Positions 27,774-36,935 of a DNA stretch of 64,000 nt are shown here, piece after piece (the first letter of the stretch is position 1; each line of letters begins with the position of its first letter). The position numbers and the translations under genes were made by a program. The stretch comes from Planctomycetales bacterium (GTDB taxonomy: Bacteria > Planctomycetota > Planctomycetia > Planctomycetales > Planctomycetaceae), in contig JANQPT010000057.1 of NCBI GenBank assembly GCA_028285345.1, forward strand, positions 60,683-124,682. Direction: 5' to 3'. The notes beneath the pieces are model-generated. The model was given only the letters and a program-made list of their open reading frames with translations. It had not been told where the DNA came from and searched no databases.

Positions 27774-29189
27774 ATGGCCCGCTACTTCAAGTACAAGGCT
27801 CCTGAGGAGATCACCGCCGACGCGGCGGAGTTGGGGCACGAGATCAACGTTTCCAGCGACCTCTCGGTGCTGTTCCAACCCGTACAAGTCGGCTCGCGCT
27901 CTGTTGGGAATCGCTTGGCGATCCACCCCATGGAAGGTTGCGACGGCATGCTGGACGGGCGGCCGGACGAGTTGACGTACCGCCGCTACCTCCGTTTTGG
28001 CGCCGGTGGCGCGAAGTTGATTTGGGGTGAGGCGACCGCCATTGCCGACGATGGGCGGATGAACCCCCGGCAACTGCTAATCAATGACGCCAACGCCGCC
28101 GCATTGGAAAAAATGCTCGCCGACTGCCGCTCCGCTCATCGAGAATCTGTCGGCGACGATTCCGATCTATTGCTCGGACTGCAACTGACGCATTCGGGCC
28201 GCTTCAGTTTCCGCAAGCCGAAAATTCTCTGCCACGATCCCATTCTCGATCCGATCACGCTCGATAGATCGACCGGAAAGTACGTCGACGAGTCTTATCC
28301 GCTGACCACCGACGACGAATTGCGGCGGATTGAGGATCAATATCTTGCCGCCGCACGGCTCGCCGCAAAGATCGGTTGCGATTTCATCGATCTCAAACAA
28401 TGCCATCGATACCTGCTCTCGGAACTGTTGGCGGCCAGACATCGGCCCGGCGAATATGGCGGCAGCTTCGAAAACCGTACACGACTGATCCGCAACATCA
28501 CCCGACGGATCAAAGAGGAACTTCCTGATCTGATTCTCGCATCGCGATTCAACGCCTACGACGGCATCCCCTACCGACCTGCGGGGGAGGACCGCATCGG
28601 CGAACCCTATCCGCACGAATTGCCGCTTCGAGCCGGATTCGGAACTGATCCCGACGATCATCGCCGAGAAGTGCTGGACGAACCGTTGATGCTGACCCGG
28701 GCTCTGGCCGAATGGGGACACGAACTGCTGAGCGTTTCCATGGGCAATCCGTACGCCAATCCGCACATCGTCCGTCCGGCCGAGTTTCCGCCGGTCGACG
28801 GCTACCACTGCCCCGAACATCCGCTGTACGGAGTCGCCCGCCACTTTCGGATCGCAGAGCAGATCCAACAGGCCGTACCCGACGTTCCCGTCGTTGGCAG
28901 CGGGTACAGTTGGCTGCAGGATTTCGCTCCGCATGCGGCTGCCGCTAACATTCAGCAGGGAGGCATCACGTTTGCGGGCTTCGGCCGCGCGACGCTGTCG
29001 CATCCGGACTTTGTCAAGACATTGCAGGAAACCGGCAGTCTCGAACGCAAGAAAGTTTGCCGTACGTTTTCCTACTGCACCAATTTGATGCGTTCTAAGC
29101 AGAACGAACTCGGCCAGTATCCCACCGGCTGCCCGCCGTTTGATAAAGAGGTGTACGGCCCGATTTGGGACGAAGCGAAAAGCAAATAG
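27774..29189 (+). CDS. NADH:flavin oxidoreductase, Old Yellow Enzyme-like family
   Basis: 471 residues. A TIM-barrel flavin enzyme is indicated by VQVGSRSVGNRLAIHPMEG, LLGLQLTHSGRFS, CDFIDLKQCHRYLLSELL, RPGEYGGSFENRTRLIRNI and the C-terminal phosphate-binding TFAGFGRATLSHPDF. The usual substrate-binding HGAH motif of OYE enzymes is KQCHRY here, which also occurs in some bacterial 2,4-dienoyl-CoA reductase-like relatives. Cysteines near the C-terminus (VCRTFSYCTN) could bind an iron-sulphur cluster, though the complete four-Cys motif of dienoyl-CoA reductases is not evident. It starts 30 bases after the preceding membrane-protein gene. The reductive substrate is unknown. Confidence 0.85.
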   Translation: MARYFKYKAPEEITADAAELGHEINVSSDLSVLFQPVQVGSRSVGNRLAIHPMEGCDGMLDGRPDELTYRRYLRFGAGGAKLIWGEATAIADDGRMNPRQLLINDANAAALEKMLADCRSAHRESVGDDSDLLLGLQLTHSGRFSFRKPKILCHDPILDPITLDRSTGKYVDESYPLTTDDELRRIEDQYLAAARLAAKIGCDFIDLKQCHRYLLSELLAARHRPGEYGGSFENRTRLIRNITRRIKEELPDLILASRFNAYDGIPYRPAGEDRIGEPYPHELPLRAGFGTDPDDHRREVLDEPLMLTRALAEWGHELLSVSMGNPYANPHIVRPAEFPPVDGYHCPEHPLYGVARHFRIAEQIQQAVPDVPVVGSGYSWLQDFAPHAAAANIQQGGITFAGFGRATLSHPDFVKTLQETGSLERKKVCRTFSYCTNLMRSKQNELGQYPTGCPPFDKEVYGPIWDEAKSK

Positions 29190-29200
29190 ACCGGCGTCAG

Positions 29201-29656
29201 ATGAATCCGAAGCAAATCTCTCGAAACAGCCGCAGTCGGCGAGTTGAAATCGTCGCCGCCGCTGCGGCAACCCTCTTGTTTATCGCTGCTCTGACGCTGC
29301 CCGCGTTTTACCTGGAGAACGGCGACAGTTTCCCCGGCATTATGTGCGCGATCCTGGGGTGGGTGCCGGTCGAACCGTATGCGAATTGCATCGCGTGGCT
29401 CGCGAACCCGCTGTTCTTCCTCGCGATTCTGTTACTGGTCATCTCGAAGCCTAAGCTCGCTCTTGTCTCATCACTCCTCAGCGTGATGCTCACGCCAGCA
29501 ACTTTTTTCGTGGAAGATGTGCTCGTCAATGAGGGCGGAACAAAGTCCGACGTTATCGGTTTCGGACCGGCGTGCTTTGTTTGGATCGCCGGTTGTGCGC
29601 TGCCTGCGATCGGCGCAATCGTGGCGTTGCGGCTTTCGGGCACTCCGGAGGGATGA
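29201..29656 (+). CDS. Small hypothetical membrane protein
   Basis: 151 residues from the ATG at 29201. A basic start (MNPKQISRNSRSRRVE) precedes hydrophobic segments near residues 13-35, 57-80, 82-105 and 115-140 (for example LFFLAILLLVISKPKLALVS). No family recognised. It is 11 bases downstream of the OYE-like gene and may be co-transcribed with it. The prediction as a real gene rests on a start next to the upstream stop, codon use like its neighbours, and coherent membrane topology. Confidence 0.6.
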   Translation: MNPKQISRNSRSRRVEIVAAAAATLLFIAALTLPAFYLENGDSFPGIMCAILGWVPVEPYANCIAWLANPLFFLAILLLVISKPKLALVSSLLSVMLTPATFFVEDVLVNEGGTKSDVIGFGPACFVWIAGCALPAIGAIVALRLSGTPEG

Positions 29657-29712
29657 GAATGCGGTTGCCCTCTGTCGGTCCACGATCGCAGTGCGCCTCC
29701 TGCGGCGCATGC

Positions 29713-30060
29713 CTAAGGCGACTCGACAGAGTTCGGGAATTCGGCCGTGGATGAGGTCCCACGCGGCGCGATTCCACTTTGCGGAGCCCGTTCGAGACCG
29801 GGCGCGAAATAGTTGTCTTTCGCCCGCCGCGGCACAGCGCGCTGAATGTTATAAGACCGGGGCCGCGTGTCGGTAAAGGGGCCGATGTCTTCGCTGGGCA
29901 GCGGGTCATGCACCTCAAAGTTTTCCCGCTGCGTCGCCGCATGCTCGCGGGGCAACTGTCCACGGAAGATATCCGGCATGCGTGTTCTTTGCGGCGAAAT
30001 ACACCCGGCGAAGAGTGTTGCCGAAAGTCCGCAGCACACGATCAGCATCCGCAATTTCAT
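29713..30060 (-). CDS. Small predicted lipoprotein of unknown function
   Basis: 115 residues from the ATG at 30060, chosen because it gives a short signal sequence (MKLRMLIVCCGLSATLFAGC) whose LFAGC fits a lipobox; the mature protein would begin with Cys. The rest is polar and Pro/Arg-rich (RGQLPREHAATQRENFEVHD, then TDTRPRSYNIQRAVPRRAKD) and probably disordered. No domain recognised. It would sit in the periplasm, anchored to a membrane. It is divergent from bioD, and converges on the small membrane-protein gene to its left. Confidence 0.65.
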   Translation of the reverse strand: MKLRMLIVCCGLSATLFAGCISPQRTRMPDIFRGQLPREHAATQRENFEVHDPLPSEDIGPFTDTRPRSYNIQRAVPRRAKDNYFAPGLERAPQSGIAPRGTSSTAEFPNSVESP

Positions 30061-30287
30061 AATTCCGACCACGCTTGTAGGACGATTCGAAAGTCCGCTC
30101 CCGGAAGGGCGGGGGATTATAGCGCCCGTCCGGCACACTGGATAGCCGGGAATAGCGCGAGTGATGCCGATAAATCATCTCAATTTGCAAAAATCGGCCG
30201 AGTCGGCGTTTGGCGTCGATTGCCGCGGCCGATATGCTCGCGTTTACGTGTTTGACGTTGAACATCACAGACTCGCGAGTCATCTCA

Positions 30288-30989
30288 ATGGGTTGCCCAG
30301 GGCTATTCATCACCGGCACCGATACCGGTGTCGGCAAGACGTTTGTGACGTGTGCGATCGCGCGGACGCTCGCGGATCGCGGTGTGAACGTGGGAGCGTA
30401 CAAACCGGCCGTCAGCGGTGCGGAACGGGATCCATCGGGCCGCACGATCTGGCGCGACCTCGAAGAGCTTTGGACCGCAACCGGAGCGCAATTCCCTCGC
30501 GAGCGGATTGCTCCGCAACGCTTCGAGGCACCCCTGGCTCCTCCCACAGCGGCCCGCGCCGAGGGCAGTCAGGTCGACCCCGGACTGCTGCGGGGCGGCG
30601 CTGGCTGGTGGAAGGACCGCTGCGACCTACTGCTCGTTGAAGGAGCCGGCGGTTTGCTCTCACCGATTGCGGATCACGAAACGGTGGCCGATCTCGCCAC
30701 TGATTTGGGATTCCCGCTGATCGTCGTGGCGCGGCTCGGGCTGGGTACGATCAATCATACGTTGTTGACGCTGGAGGCCGCCCGAAATCGCGGGCTTGCC
30801 GTCGCAGGAATCGTTCTCAATGAAGCCGAACCGAGCGCGAGTGACCCTTCAATCAATACGAATGCCGCCGACTTGGCCGAGTTGACGGACGTTCCAGTGC
30901 TCGAAGTCGTTCAGTTTCAGCCCGAGTCGCAGTTCAAGTTGAGTCGAACCGATTGGTCAAAGCTCGTTGACGTTGGCGATGACAGTTAG
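30288..30989 (+). CDS. bioD: Dethiobiotin synthetase BioD
   Basis: 233 residues from the ATG at 30288, a normal BioD length. The N-terminus GLFITGTDTGVGKTFVTCAI is the family P-loop (Lys17). Next come the diaminopelargonate-binding Lys in GAYKPAVSG and the acidic VEGAGGLLSPI motif that binds ATP and metal. The enzyme closes the ureido ring of dethiobiotin from 7,8-diaminopelargonate and CO2, the penultimate step of biotin synthesis in the cytosol. No other bio gene is nearby. The biotin is needed, for example, by the AccB biotin carboxyl carrier encoded 10 kb downstream. The last 33 bases overlap the convergent gene's end. Confidence 0.92.
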   Translation: MGCPGLFITGTDTGVGKTFVTCAIARTLADRGVNVGAYKPAVSGAERDPSGRTIWRDLEELWTATGAQFPRERIAPQRFEAPLAPPTAARAEGSQVDPGLLRGGAGWWKDRCDLLLVEGAGGLLSPIADHETVADLATDLGFPLIVVARLGLGTINHTLLTLEAARNRGLAVAGIVLNEAEPSASDPSINTNAADLAELTDVPVLEVVQFQPESQFKLSRTDWSKLVDVGDDS

Positions 30990-31520
30990 GAGCAGAGCGA
31001 CCGGCAGTTGCAGACTCCAGCAGAGAACATTGTATCTCTGTATTCCGCCCGTGAATTGATTCGGAGACTTGTAGAATTTCACCATCAGCCCGATGTTTGC
31101 ACCGACCGCAATGGCGACGAGCGCGAGATTTCTCGCCCACCAGTAGGGCATTGAAGCGACGTCGTATCCGTCGTCGCGCACTGGATCATAGTTCTCGCTG
31201 CCAGTGAGCAGGATCATCGCAAACGCGAACACGGGAAACGGCAACCAAGAAATGATCACGCACCGGTAGAAGTCGATGATGTACGTGACAGCTTCGGTAT
31301 TCTTCGGTTCAGCATCTGCCAGCCGACCGAGTCGTCGACGCTCTCTTCCCCAGACAATCCAGATGGTCGCCAGCGGAAGAACCGACGATACGACGAACCC
31401 GATGCCTCTGTGCAACGGAGTGTGCCCTGAAACTGCGTAGACGATTGCAGTCGTTGCCAACAGGACCGCGAAGAAGCAAACGACGTTTCGGACTGGGGTT
31501 TGGGCTTCATTCGGCTGCAT
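30957..31520 (-). CDS. Hypothetical integral membrane protein
   Basis: 187 residues with four or five hydrophobic segments: VVCFFAVLLATTAIVYAVS (near 13-31), IGFVVSSVLPLATIWIVW (near 39-56), FYRCVIISWLPFPVFAFAMI (near 80-103), RNLALVAIAVGANIGLMV and the C-terminal LCWSLQLPVALLLTVIAN. No family recognised. It converges on bioD and overlaps its final 33 bases in the opposite direction. The gene call is supported by a clean ATG start and consistent membrane pattern; function is unknown. Confidence 0.6.
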   Translation of the reverse strand: MQPNEAQTPVRNVVCFFAVLLATTAIVYAVSGHTPLHRGIGFVVSSVLPLATIWIVWGRERRRLGRLADAEPKNTEAVTYIIDFYRCVIISWLPFPVFAFAMILLTGSENYDPVRDDGYDVASMPYWWARNLALVAIAVGANIGLMVKFYKSPNQFTGGIQRYNVLCWSLQLPVALLLTVIANVNEL

Positions 31521-31572
31521 GACAATCCAATCACCCTCGAAGCGCGTGGAATCGGATCGTAGTCCAACACCG

Positions 31573-33753
31573 TCAGGAAGTCAGCGCCGCTTCGCTCAGA
31601 TGCCGGGCCTGGGCGGCAGACGTGTCGACGTTCATCGAGAGCTTGACGCTCCAGCATCCGTCCGGGGGATTGAGAATCTCCCAGTGCGGGATCACTGCCG
31701 AGCTCTGATGCACCAGTTCAAACCCCGATTCCGACTGGCTGATGGTCTGAATCGGAAAGGCCCAGATTCTGCACGGCTGCGAGATTTCCAACGCGACGTC
31801 CATGCCCAGCCATTCGTCAACTAGGCCGATGCGGGCGCAATCGTCGAGCTGTTGGATCGATTCCAATTGTCCCAACTGCCGGCCGTCTGCATCGTAATAG
31901 AAGCGATCCGGCGCTCCGGCGGCCATGCCGGCAAAGTTGAATTCCACGCCGAAGTGAATCGGCAAATCGGCCGGCAAGTCCTCCAGCTCGTACAGTACGT
32001 CCAATTGACCGGCGGCTTGGGTGTCGAGAGAGATCGTCTTGGTCACGCTCACTTCGTATTGGCCCATCCGCCCTCGGCGCGACATGCGGGCTTGCACCTG
32101 TTCGGGCGATCGCCGCAACAAGGTTTCATAGATACCCGTCACAAAGTCGCCCATTTCGCCGACGCCGTTTTGAGCCTGCTCCCACGTCAGTCCCGGCTGG
32201 AAGAAGTGGTCAACCAGGCTCTTGCGGGGCCACGAGTCGTATTGAATCTTCTTATCCAAGTCGGGCTGCTTAAAGGCGACCAGATCATGAATGCTGGAGA
32301 CCTCGGCCTCGCTATGATGCTGTCCGCCGGCTTGGCGCACCTTTTCGTGATACGGCTCGGGTCGGCGGTTCAGCGTCGCCAGCAAGTTGTGTCGGATATC
32401 GCGGATGTCCAATTCGTACAGCTGCCCGCCGCAACAGGGAGCCAAAAAGGCGACCAACTTGTCGCCGGCAATCCGGACCTCCTTGCGGGCGTCCAAATTG
32501 TAGTCGTGCGCGTCGATCCGCACCCAGTGGCCGCTGCCGCCGTCCAGTTTTTCCAATATATTGTCGGCCGCGATGATGTTCGCATAGACCGCGTTTCGCA
32601 GATGCGGCAAATACAGGCCGCCGAATGCACCGTGCCAGTAGCTGCAGTTGCATTGGCTCCGATACAAGTGCGTCCGCGCGTCGGCGATCAGATCACGCCG
32701 TTCGCTGCCGGCGGGACTTTCTGCCAGTTCTTGCAGCCGGCTGCTGACTTGCATCATCCGGGCGTACATTTCGTTGCTTTCCGGGTATTTCACACGGAAA
32801 TTCCGCCAAAACCCGCCACGCAGAAACGGCTTGATCTGCTGCCAGTCGTGATCCGACTCGTGCGCGTGCGTCAAATGCGACAGCAACTCCTGCCGCTGTG
32901 TCGGCAGCGCCCATTCGGTCATTTCACGGTAGCTCGCGTCGGGCAAATAGATGCGGCCCGACGGAGGAACGTGATCAACCACTTCCGACAGTGTTGCCAC
33001 TTTCAGCCACTGCGCGTTTTCCCGCAACACGTCAAAAAACCGCCGCAGCCAGCCGTTGTCGTACACGTGCGATTTGGTGCCGGGCCATGTCCCGAATTTT
33101 TCGCCGTCATCGCCAAAGACCACCGCTCCGCCGGGATGACACTCCGCGACGTGCCGCAGATAATCGATCGTCTCGTGCGGTTCCGCAAATGGAATCGTAT
33201 ACCTGAGCCGTTCGCTGCCGGGAAAGATCTTCAGCAGGCGACCTTCGTCTTCGCTGAGATAGAATCCATGCAACTGGTCCTCATCCAGCCCCGCACCGCG
33301 AAAATGAAAATCGTCGAGTAGCGTATACTCGATACCCGCTTCCGTAATGTCGCCGACAAATGACTGTTCCCAGACACGTTCGGGAACCCACATGCCGCGC
33401 ACCGTTTGCCCGAACAGATTCTCCAGATACTGCGTGTAAGCGCGGATTTGGCCGATCCGGTCCCGGCGGGGAATGCAGGCCAAAATCGGCTCGTAGAACG
33501 GCCCACCGACGATTTCCACCTGCCCACGCTCAACGAGCATGCGAATTGCATCGATGTATTCCGGATGGTTCTCAACTAACCACTCCAGCAAACTGCCGGA
33601 CGTATGCAACGTCACCGAAATTTCCGGATATTCGCGGAGGACCTCCAAAAACGGCTGATAGCTGTCGCGATACGCGGACTCGAAGACACCGTCGAAGTTT
33701 CCGATCGGCTGATGATTGTGGAGTGCGAGTACCAGCCTTAGTTGACCACTCAT
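31573..33753 (-). CDS. Glycoside hydrolase family 57 (alpha-amylase/4-alpha-glucanotransferase type)
   Basis: 726 residues. The N-terminal catalytic (beta/alpha)7-barrel has the GH57 conserved regions: HNHQP (residues 12-16), region with GGPFYEPIL (near 83-91), MWVPERVWEQ with the likely nucleophile Glu125, and VVFGDDGEKFG with the likely acid Asp (215/216). The helical middle domain and C-terminal beta domain (GRMGQYEVSVTKTISLD) fit the DUF1925/DUF1926 layout of the 4-alpha-glucanotransferase branch such as the Thermococcus enzyme. It would cut or transfer alpha-1,4-glucan chains, in glycogen turnover. No signal peptide, so it is cytosolic. Amylase versus transferase activity cannot be read from the sequence alone. 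Confidence 0.9.
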   Translation of the reverse strand: MSGQLRLVLALHNHQPIGNFDGVFESAYRDSYQPFLEVLREYPEISVTLHTSGSLLEWLVENHPEYIDAIRMLVERGQVEIVGGPFYEPILACIPRRDRIGQIRAYTQYLENLFGQTVRGMWVPERVWEQSFVGDITEAGIEYTLLDDFHFRGAGLDEDQLHGFYLSEDEGRLLKIFPGSERLRYTIPFAEPHETIDYLRHVAECHPGGAVVFGDDGEKFGTWPGTKSHVYDNGWLRRFFDVLRENAQWLKVATLSEVVDHVPPSGRIYLPDASYREMTEWALPTQRQELLSHLTHAHESDHDWQQIKPFLRGGFWRNFRVKYPESNEMYARMMQVSSRLQELAESPAGSERRDLIADARTHLYRSQCNCSYWHGAFGGLYLPHLRNAVYANIIAADNILEKLDGGSGHWVRIDAHDYNLDARKEVRIAGDKLVAFLAPCCGGQLYELDIRDIRHNLLATLNRRPEPYHEKVRQAGGQHHSEAEVSSIHDLVAFKQPDLDKKIQYDSWPRKSLVDHFFQPGLTWEQAQNGVGEMGDFVTGIYETLLRRSPEQVQARMSRRGRMGQYEVSVTKTISLDTQAAGQLDVLYELEDLPADLPIHFGVEFNFAGMAAGAPDRFYYDADGRQLGQLESIQQLDDCARIGLVDEWLGMDVALEISQPCRIWAFPIQTISQSESGFELVHQSSAVIPHWEILNPPDGCWSVKLSMNVDTSAAQARHLSEAALTS

Positions 33754-34312
33754 AGGTGACGTTCCGCTTTCACGCGTCGCTTAAGAGATTTGATTGACGG
33801 CAGATCCGCTGTTTCAAACGGAAGGAGATTTCGGACAACGCTCACATTCGTTGCAGGAATCCACGACGCAGGCAGCACGAAGATATCGCGCAACCCGACA
33901 TGGCAGTATTCTCGGAATTCTACTCTTCTCCGACAAGCTTCATCGGTGAATTCCAGTCAAAGAACTCACAAACAGAACTTGCCGGGGGCTAGAATCGCTG
34001 TTGTAAATAGAATCGACAGATGCCCGAATTCTTGCCATTTCTAGATCCCCGTCAACATTGAATCGCTTTTAACGCGACCCTCAACCTGTGCTCTGACGAG
34101 AACTTCACGGCAGAATCCATAGGGCTATCGATTCGCGTGCTTCGCAAACAATTAGGATCTTAGCAAGCCACTGCTCAAAAACGGGGCACGTTCCGGCCCA
34201 ATGGCTTTGCCCGATCCGAACCTTTCGCCCAGGTCTCCACGGCAAATCCTGCTCACTCGATTGACGTTCCCAGACGACGCGTTTTGAGATGAGCGGCATG
34301 GCGACGGAGCGT
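33754..34312. other. Intergenic region without a convincing gene
   Basis: 559 bases between the GT9 stop and the GH57 start, both minus. It has more A+T than its surroundings around 33830-34030. An 84-codon plus-strand frame (33790-34044) and a minus-strand frame that enters from within the GT9 gene (34105-34422) have no ribosome site or recognised content. The GH57 promoter should be at its right-hand side next to 33754. I see no strong hairpin. Confidence 0.4.
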
Positions 34313-35410
34313 TCAGCCAGCAGTTCGTGCCTCCAATAATCGGCGTTCCAGGAGCTCCTGGGCTGCTTCCAACACGCGAGCCGTCGGGAGTTCACCGAAA
34401 CATGCCAAGTGATCGACACCACTGTGGGGGCAGGTTTTGCAGTAGCTTCCGCCGCATGGCAGGGAGGTGGCGATCAACCTGTGCTGGGCGCCGGGCGGCC
34501 CCGATCTGTGGGGGTCGGTACAGGTGAAGACGCCGACGACAGGCGTTCCCAACTCCGCGGCCAGATGCATCGGTCCCGAATCGCAGGAGAGGACCAAATC
34601 GGCCGACTGTAGAACTGCCGCCAATTGCTTCAGTGAGGTCCTTCCCGCCAAATTGCGGACAGGAAGGTCACGGTCCGCCTCAGACGCTCTCATCGCTTCG
34701 ACAACTTGAGCCGCCAATTGTGACTCGTCACGGCTACCCAAGAGCACTACGCCGACTCCCGACTCCCGCATGAGCGACTCTGCAACGGCAGCGAACTTCT
34801 CCGCCGGCCAACGCTTGGTCTCCCAACGAGCGCCGGCATGCACTGCGACCAGTGGACGCGGCAATCCGACCAGTAATTGCGCTGCTGCGTCCTGCACATG
34901 TTGGGGGAGGTTGAGTTGTAAACGCCGCTCTCGATCACCCACACCAAGGACCTCAGCGACCCTCCAATACCGTGCGTGCGCGGGAGTCAGGCGTCCCGTA
35001 TCGGGCAAAGTTACGTGACAGGCGTATTGCGAGCCTTCACGTGCGGTCTCCAATCCGATCCGCAGCGGCGAGCGCGTGGCCAGGCTCATGATTCCGGTTC
35101 GCAGCAGTCCCTGCAAATCGAGCACGAGATCGAACTGAGAACGTCGCAGCTCCGTCAGCAGGCGGGCCCAATCACGCAAGCCGCCGTGCCTGTCGAACGG
35201 AATGAGCTGGTCGATGTGGGGATGCCCCTCCAGGAGGCCCGCCAGGCCGCGATTGATCACCCACGAGAGTTTCGCACTTGGGAAACGCGTTTTGAGAGGA
35301 GCGAGCAGCGGCAGTGTTTGAACAACATCGCCCAACGCGCTCGGCTTGATGATGCAAATATTTCGGGCGTCAATGTGCGACAAGTCGACGAGAGAAATCC
35401 GTTTCCACAT
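34313..35410 (-). CDS. Glycosyltransferase family 9 (heptosyltransferase-like)
   Basis: 365 residues, GT-B fold. The N-terminus IIKPSALGDVVQTLPLLAPLK holds the Gly-Asp-x-(V/I) motif of ADP-heptose transferases, with the catalytic-type Asp in LGDVVQT. The C-terminal domain has GARWETKRWPAEKFA and the nucleotide-sugar binding SCDSGPMHLAAELGTPVVGVFTCTDPHRSGP. Family members add heptose or related sugars to lipopolysaccharide core on the cytosolic face of the inner membrane. The HSGVDHLACFGELP tail, with two or three cysteines, resembles the metal-binding end seen in some GT9 proteins. No other LPS gene is close; the enzyme may serve another glycolipid. Confidence 0.88.
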   Translation of the reverse strand: MWKRISLVDLSHIDARNICIIKPSALGDVVQTLPLLAPLKTRFPSAKLSWVINRGLAGLLEGHPHIDQLIPFDRHGGLRDWARLLTELRRSQFDLVLDLQGLLRTGIMSLATRSPLRIGLETAREGSQYACHVTLPDTGRLTPAHARYWRVAEVLGVGDRERRLQLNLPQHVQDAAAQLLVGLPRPLVAVHAGARWETKRWPAEKFAAVAESLMRESGVGVVLLGSRDESQLAAQVVEAMRASEADRDLPVRNLAGRTSLKQLAAVLQSADLVLSCDSGPMHLAAELGTPVVGVFTCTDPHRSGPPGAQHRLIATSLPCGGSYCKTCPHSGVDHLACFGELPTARVLEAAQELLERRLLEARTAG

Positions 35411-35686
35411 GTTTTGCCCCGGCTTCCTGCCGGACGATCACAGCCGGTCTGTCGATCGGCCCCCGTCGAGAAGATTGCCTAACTCAGTCGGAGCGAATGA
35501 TAGCCCGACTTGTTGAAAAGCCGCAAGGTTCGTTTATTCTTCATGTTTCGAGAGCCCAAGTTTCACACTCTGTGTGCTGGAGATGCTCTCGCTTTGTCGA
35601 CGCGCCGGAATTCAATCCGTACAATAACGGAGAGTGACGATCTCGATGTCCCCGCAGTCTCGGATCCCACCAAGGGAGAGCCTACT

Positions 35687-36874
35687 GTGAAGAAAGCGAT
35701 AGTAACGATTTCCGTTCTGGCCTTAATCGGAGTGGCGGTCCCGCTTTGGGCCTGCTCGGTTCCGGTTTTCCGTTACGCGCTGGAGCGGTGGCAGGCGGAT
35801 CCCTACGAAGTCTTGGTTTTTCATCGCGGCCCCATGACGGCCGATCAGCAGGCGGTCGCCGATTCGCTCTCCGGCGACGGGCAGGCTGGAAAGATCCACG
35901 CCAATCTTCGGACAACGCTCGTCGATTTGGATGCCGATCCCGATCCACAGCTTCTGGAAATCTGGAAGTCGCAAGAGACGGAGGCGCTGCCGTGGATGAC
36001 CGTGCGATATCCGCTCGCGACAAGAATTCCGGTCGATGCAGTTTCAGGCCCGTTGACCAAACAAAACGTCCAATCCTTGCTCGATTCACCTGCGCGGCGG
36101 GAGATCGCGCGGAGCTTGCTCTCCGGCAAAACCGCCGTGTTTGTCGTCTTGGAGAGTGGAGAACGCGAAAAGGATGCAGCGGCGACGAAACTGGTGGAGG
36201 AACAGTCGCAGTCACTGGGCAGCAAGTTGAAATTGCCGGAAATCGCCGACGAAGACCTCGACGAGGTGTCGGTCGATCCTACAGCCCTGAAATTGGACTT
36301 TTCCACGATTCACGTTTCCCGCAATGATCCCGCTGAGCGGATGTTCGTCGAGATGCTGCTCGGCTCCGAGGAAGACCTTCGCGATCTCGACGAGCCGATG
36401 GTGTTTCCGGTCTTTGGACGCGGCCGTGCACTCTACGCGCTCATCGGCGGCGGCATCACGCCGGACAACATTCATCAGGCAGGTGTCGATTTGACGGGGC
36501 CCTGCACGTGCACCGTGAAGGATCAGAATCCCGGCGTCGATTTGGTGATGGCGGTCGATTGGGACAACCTGGTCGAAGCTGAAGTGGAGATTGACAAGGA
36601 ACTGCCCCCGCTGACCGGGCTGGGCAGTTTCGCCGCCAACATTGCTGAATCATCAGATGCGCCGACGCCGAAAGATACAACCGGCAATGAGCCGACGTCG
36701 GCGAGCGGCGAGCCTCAGCCGTCCTCGCCCGCCGACACCCCGAAAGGTGATTCGCCGACCGCCGCAACAGAGTCCGCCGCCAGTCCCCTGATGCGCAACG
36801 TGTTGCTGATCGGCGGCATGGCGTTGTTTGCAGTCATCGCGGGCAGCTTGCTACTATTCCGTAAACAAGCGTAG
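35687..36874 (+). CDS. Exported membrane-anchored protein of unknown function, next to an ABC exporter
   Basis: 395 residues from the GTG at 35687, selected because GGGAG lies eight bases upstream and it opens a signal sequence (KKAIVTISVLALIGVAVPLW) followed by AC, possibly a lipobox with Cys23, although Trp at -2 is unusual. The mature protein is soluble and acidic, with a Pro/Ser/Thr-rich linker (near residues 320-360) and a single hydrophobic helix near the C-terminus (LLIGGMALFAVIAGSLLLF). The segment after the signal (VPVFRYALERWQADPYEVLV) looks conserved in style, but I know no family name. It is followed 61 bases later by an FtsX/MacB-type permease and its ATPase on the same strand, so it may be the periplasmic partner of that exporter. 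Confidence 0.7.
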   Translation: MKKAIVTISVLALIGVAVPLWACSVPVFRYALERWQADPYEVLVFHRGPMTADQQAVADSLSGDGQAGKIHANLRTTLVDLDADPDPQLLEIWKSQETEALPWMTVRYPLATRIPVDAVSGPLTKQNVQSLLDSPARREIARSLLSGKTAVFVVLESGEREKDAAATKLVEEQSQSLGSKLKLPEIADEDLDEVSVDPTALKLDFSTIHVSRNDPAERMFVEMLLGSEEDLRDLDEPMVFPVFGRGRALYALIGGGITPDNIHQAGVDLTGPCTCTVKDQNPGVDLVMAVDWDNLVEAEVEIDKELPPLTGLGSFAANIAESSDAPTPKDTTGNEPTSASGEPQPSSPADTPKGDSPTAATESAASPLMRNVLLIGGMALFAVIAGSLLLFRKQA

Positions 36875-36935
36875 TCGTCGTCCATTTTGCGGGATTTCGC
36901 CGCGAGTGCATTCGTTATTGTTTGCGAGAAATCAT

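Noticed and set aside
28167..29270. 367-codon minus-strand frame opposite the OYE-like gene
   Set aside because: The OYE gene on the plus strand has all family motifs over the same bases. The opposite frame shows nothing recognisable.
31852..33321. 489-codon plus-strand frame opposite the GH57 gene
   Set aside because: It is a third-position shadow of the GH57 reading frame, a common artefact in GC-rich DNA. The GH57 gene has clear catalytic motifs; this frame has none.
34105..34422. Minus-strand frame overlapping the 3' end of the GT9 gene, suggestive of a frameshifted extension
   Set aside because: The GT9 protein already has a normal length and family-typical end, and the extra frame has no resemblance to the family.
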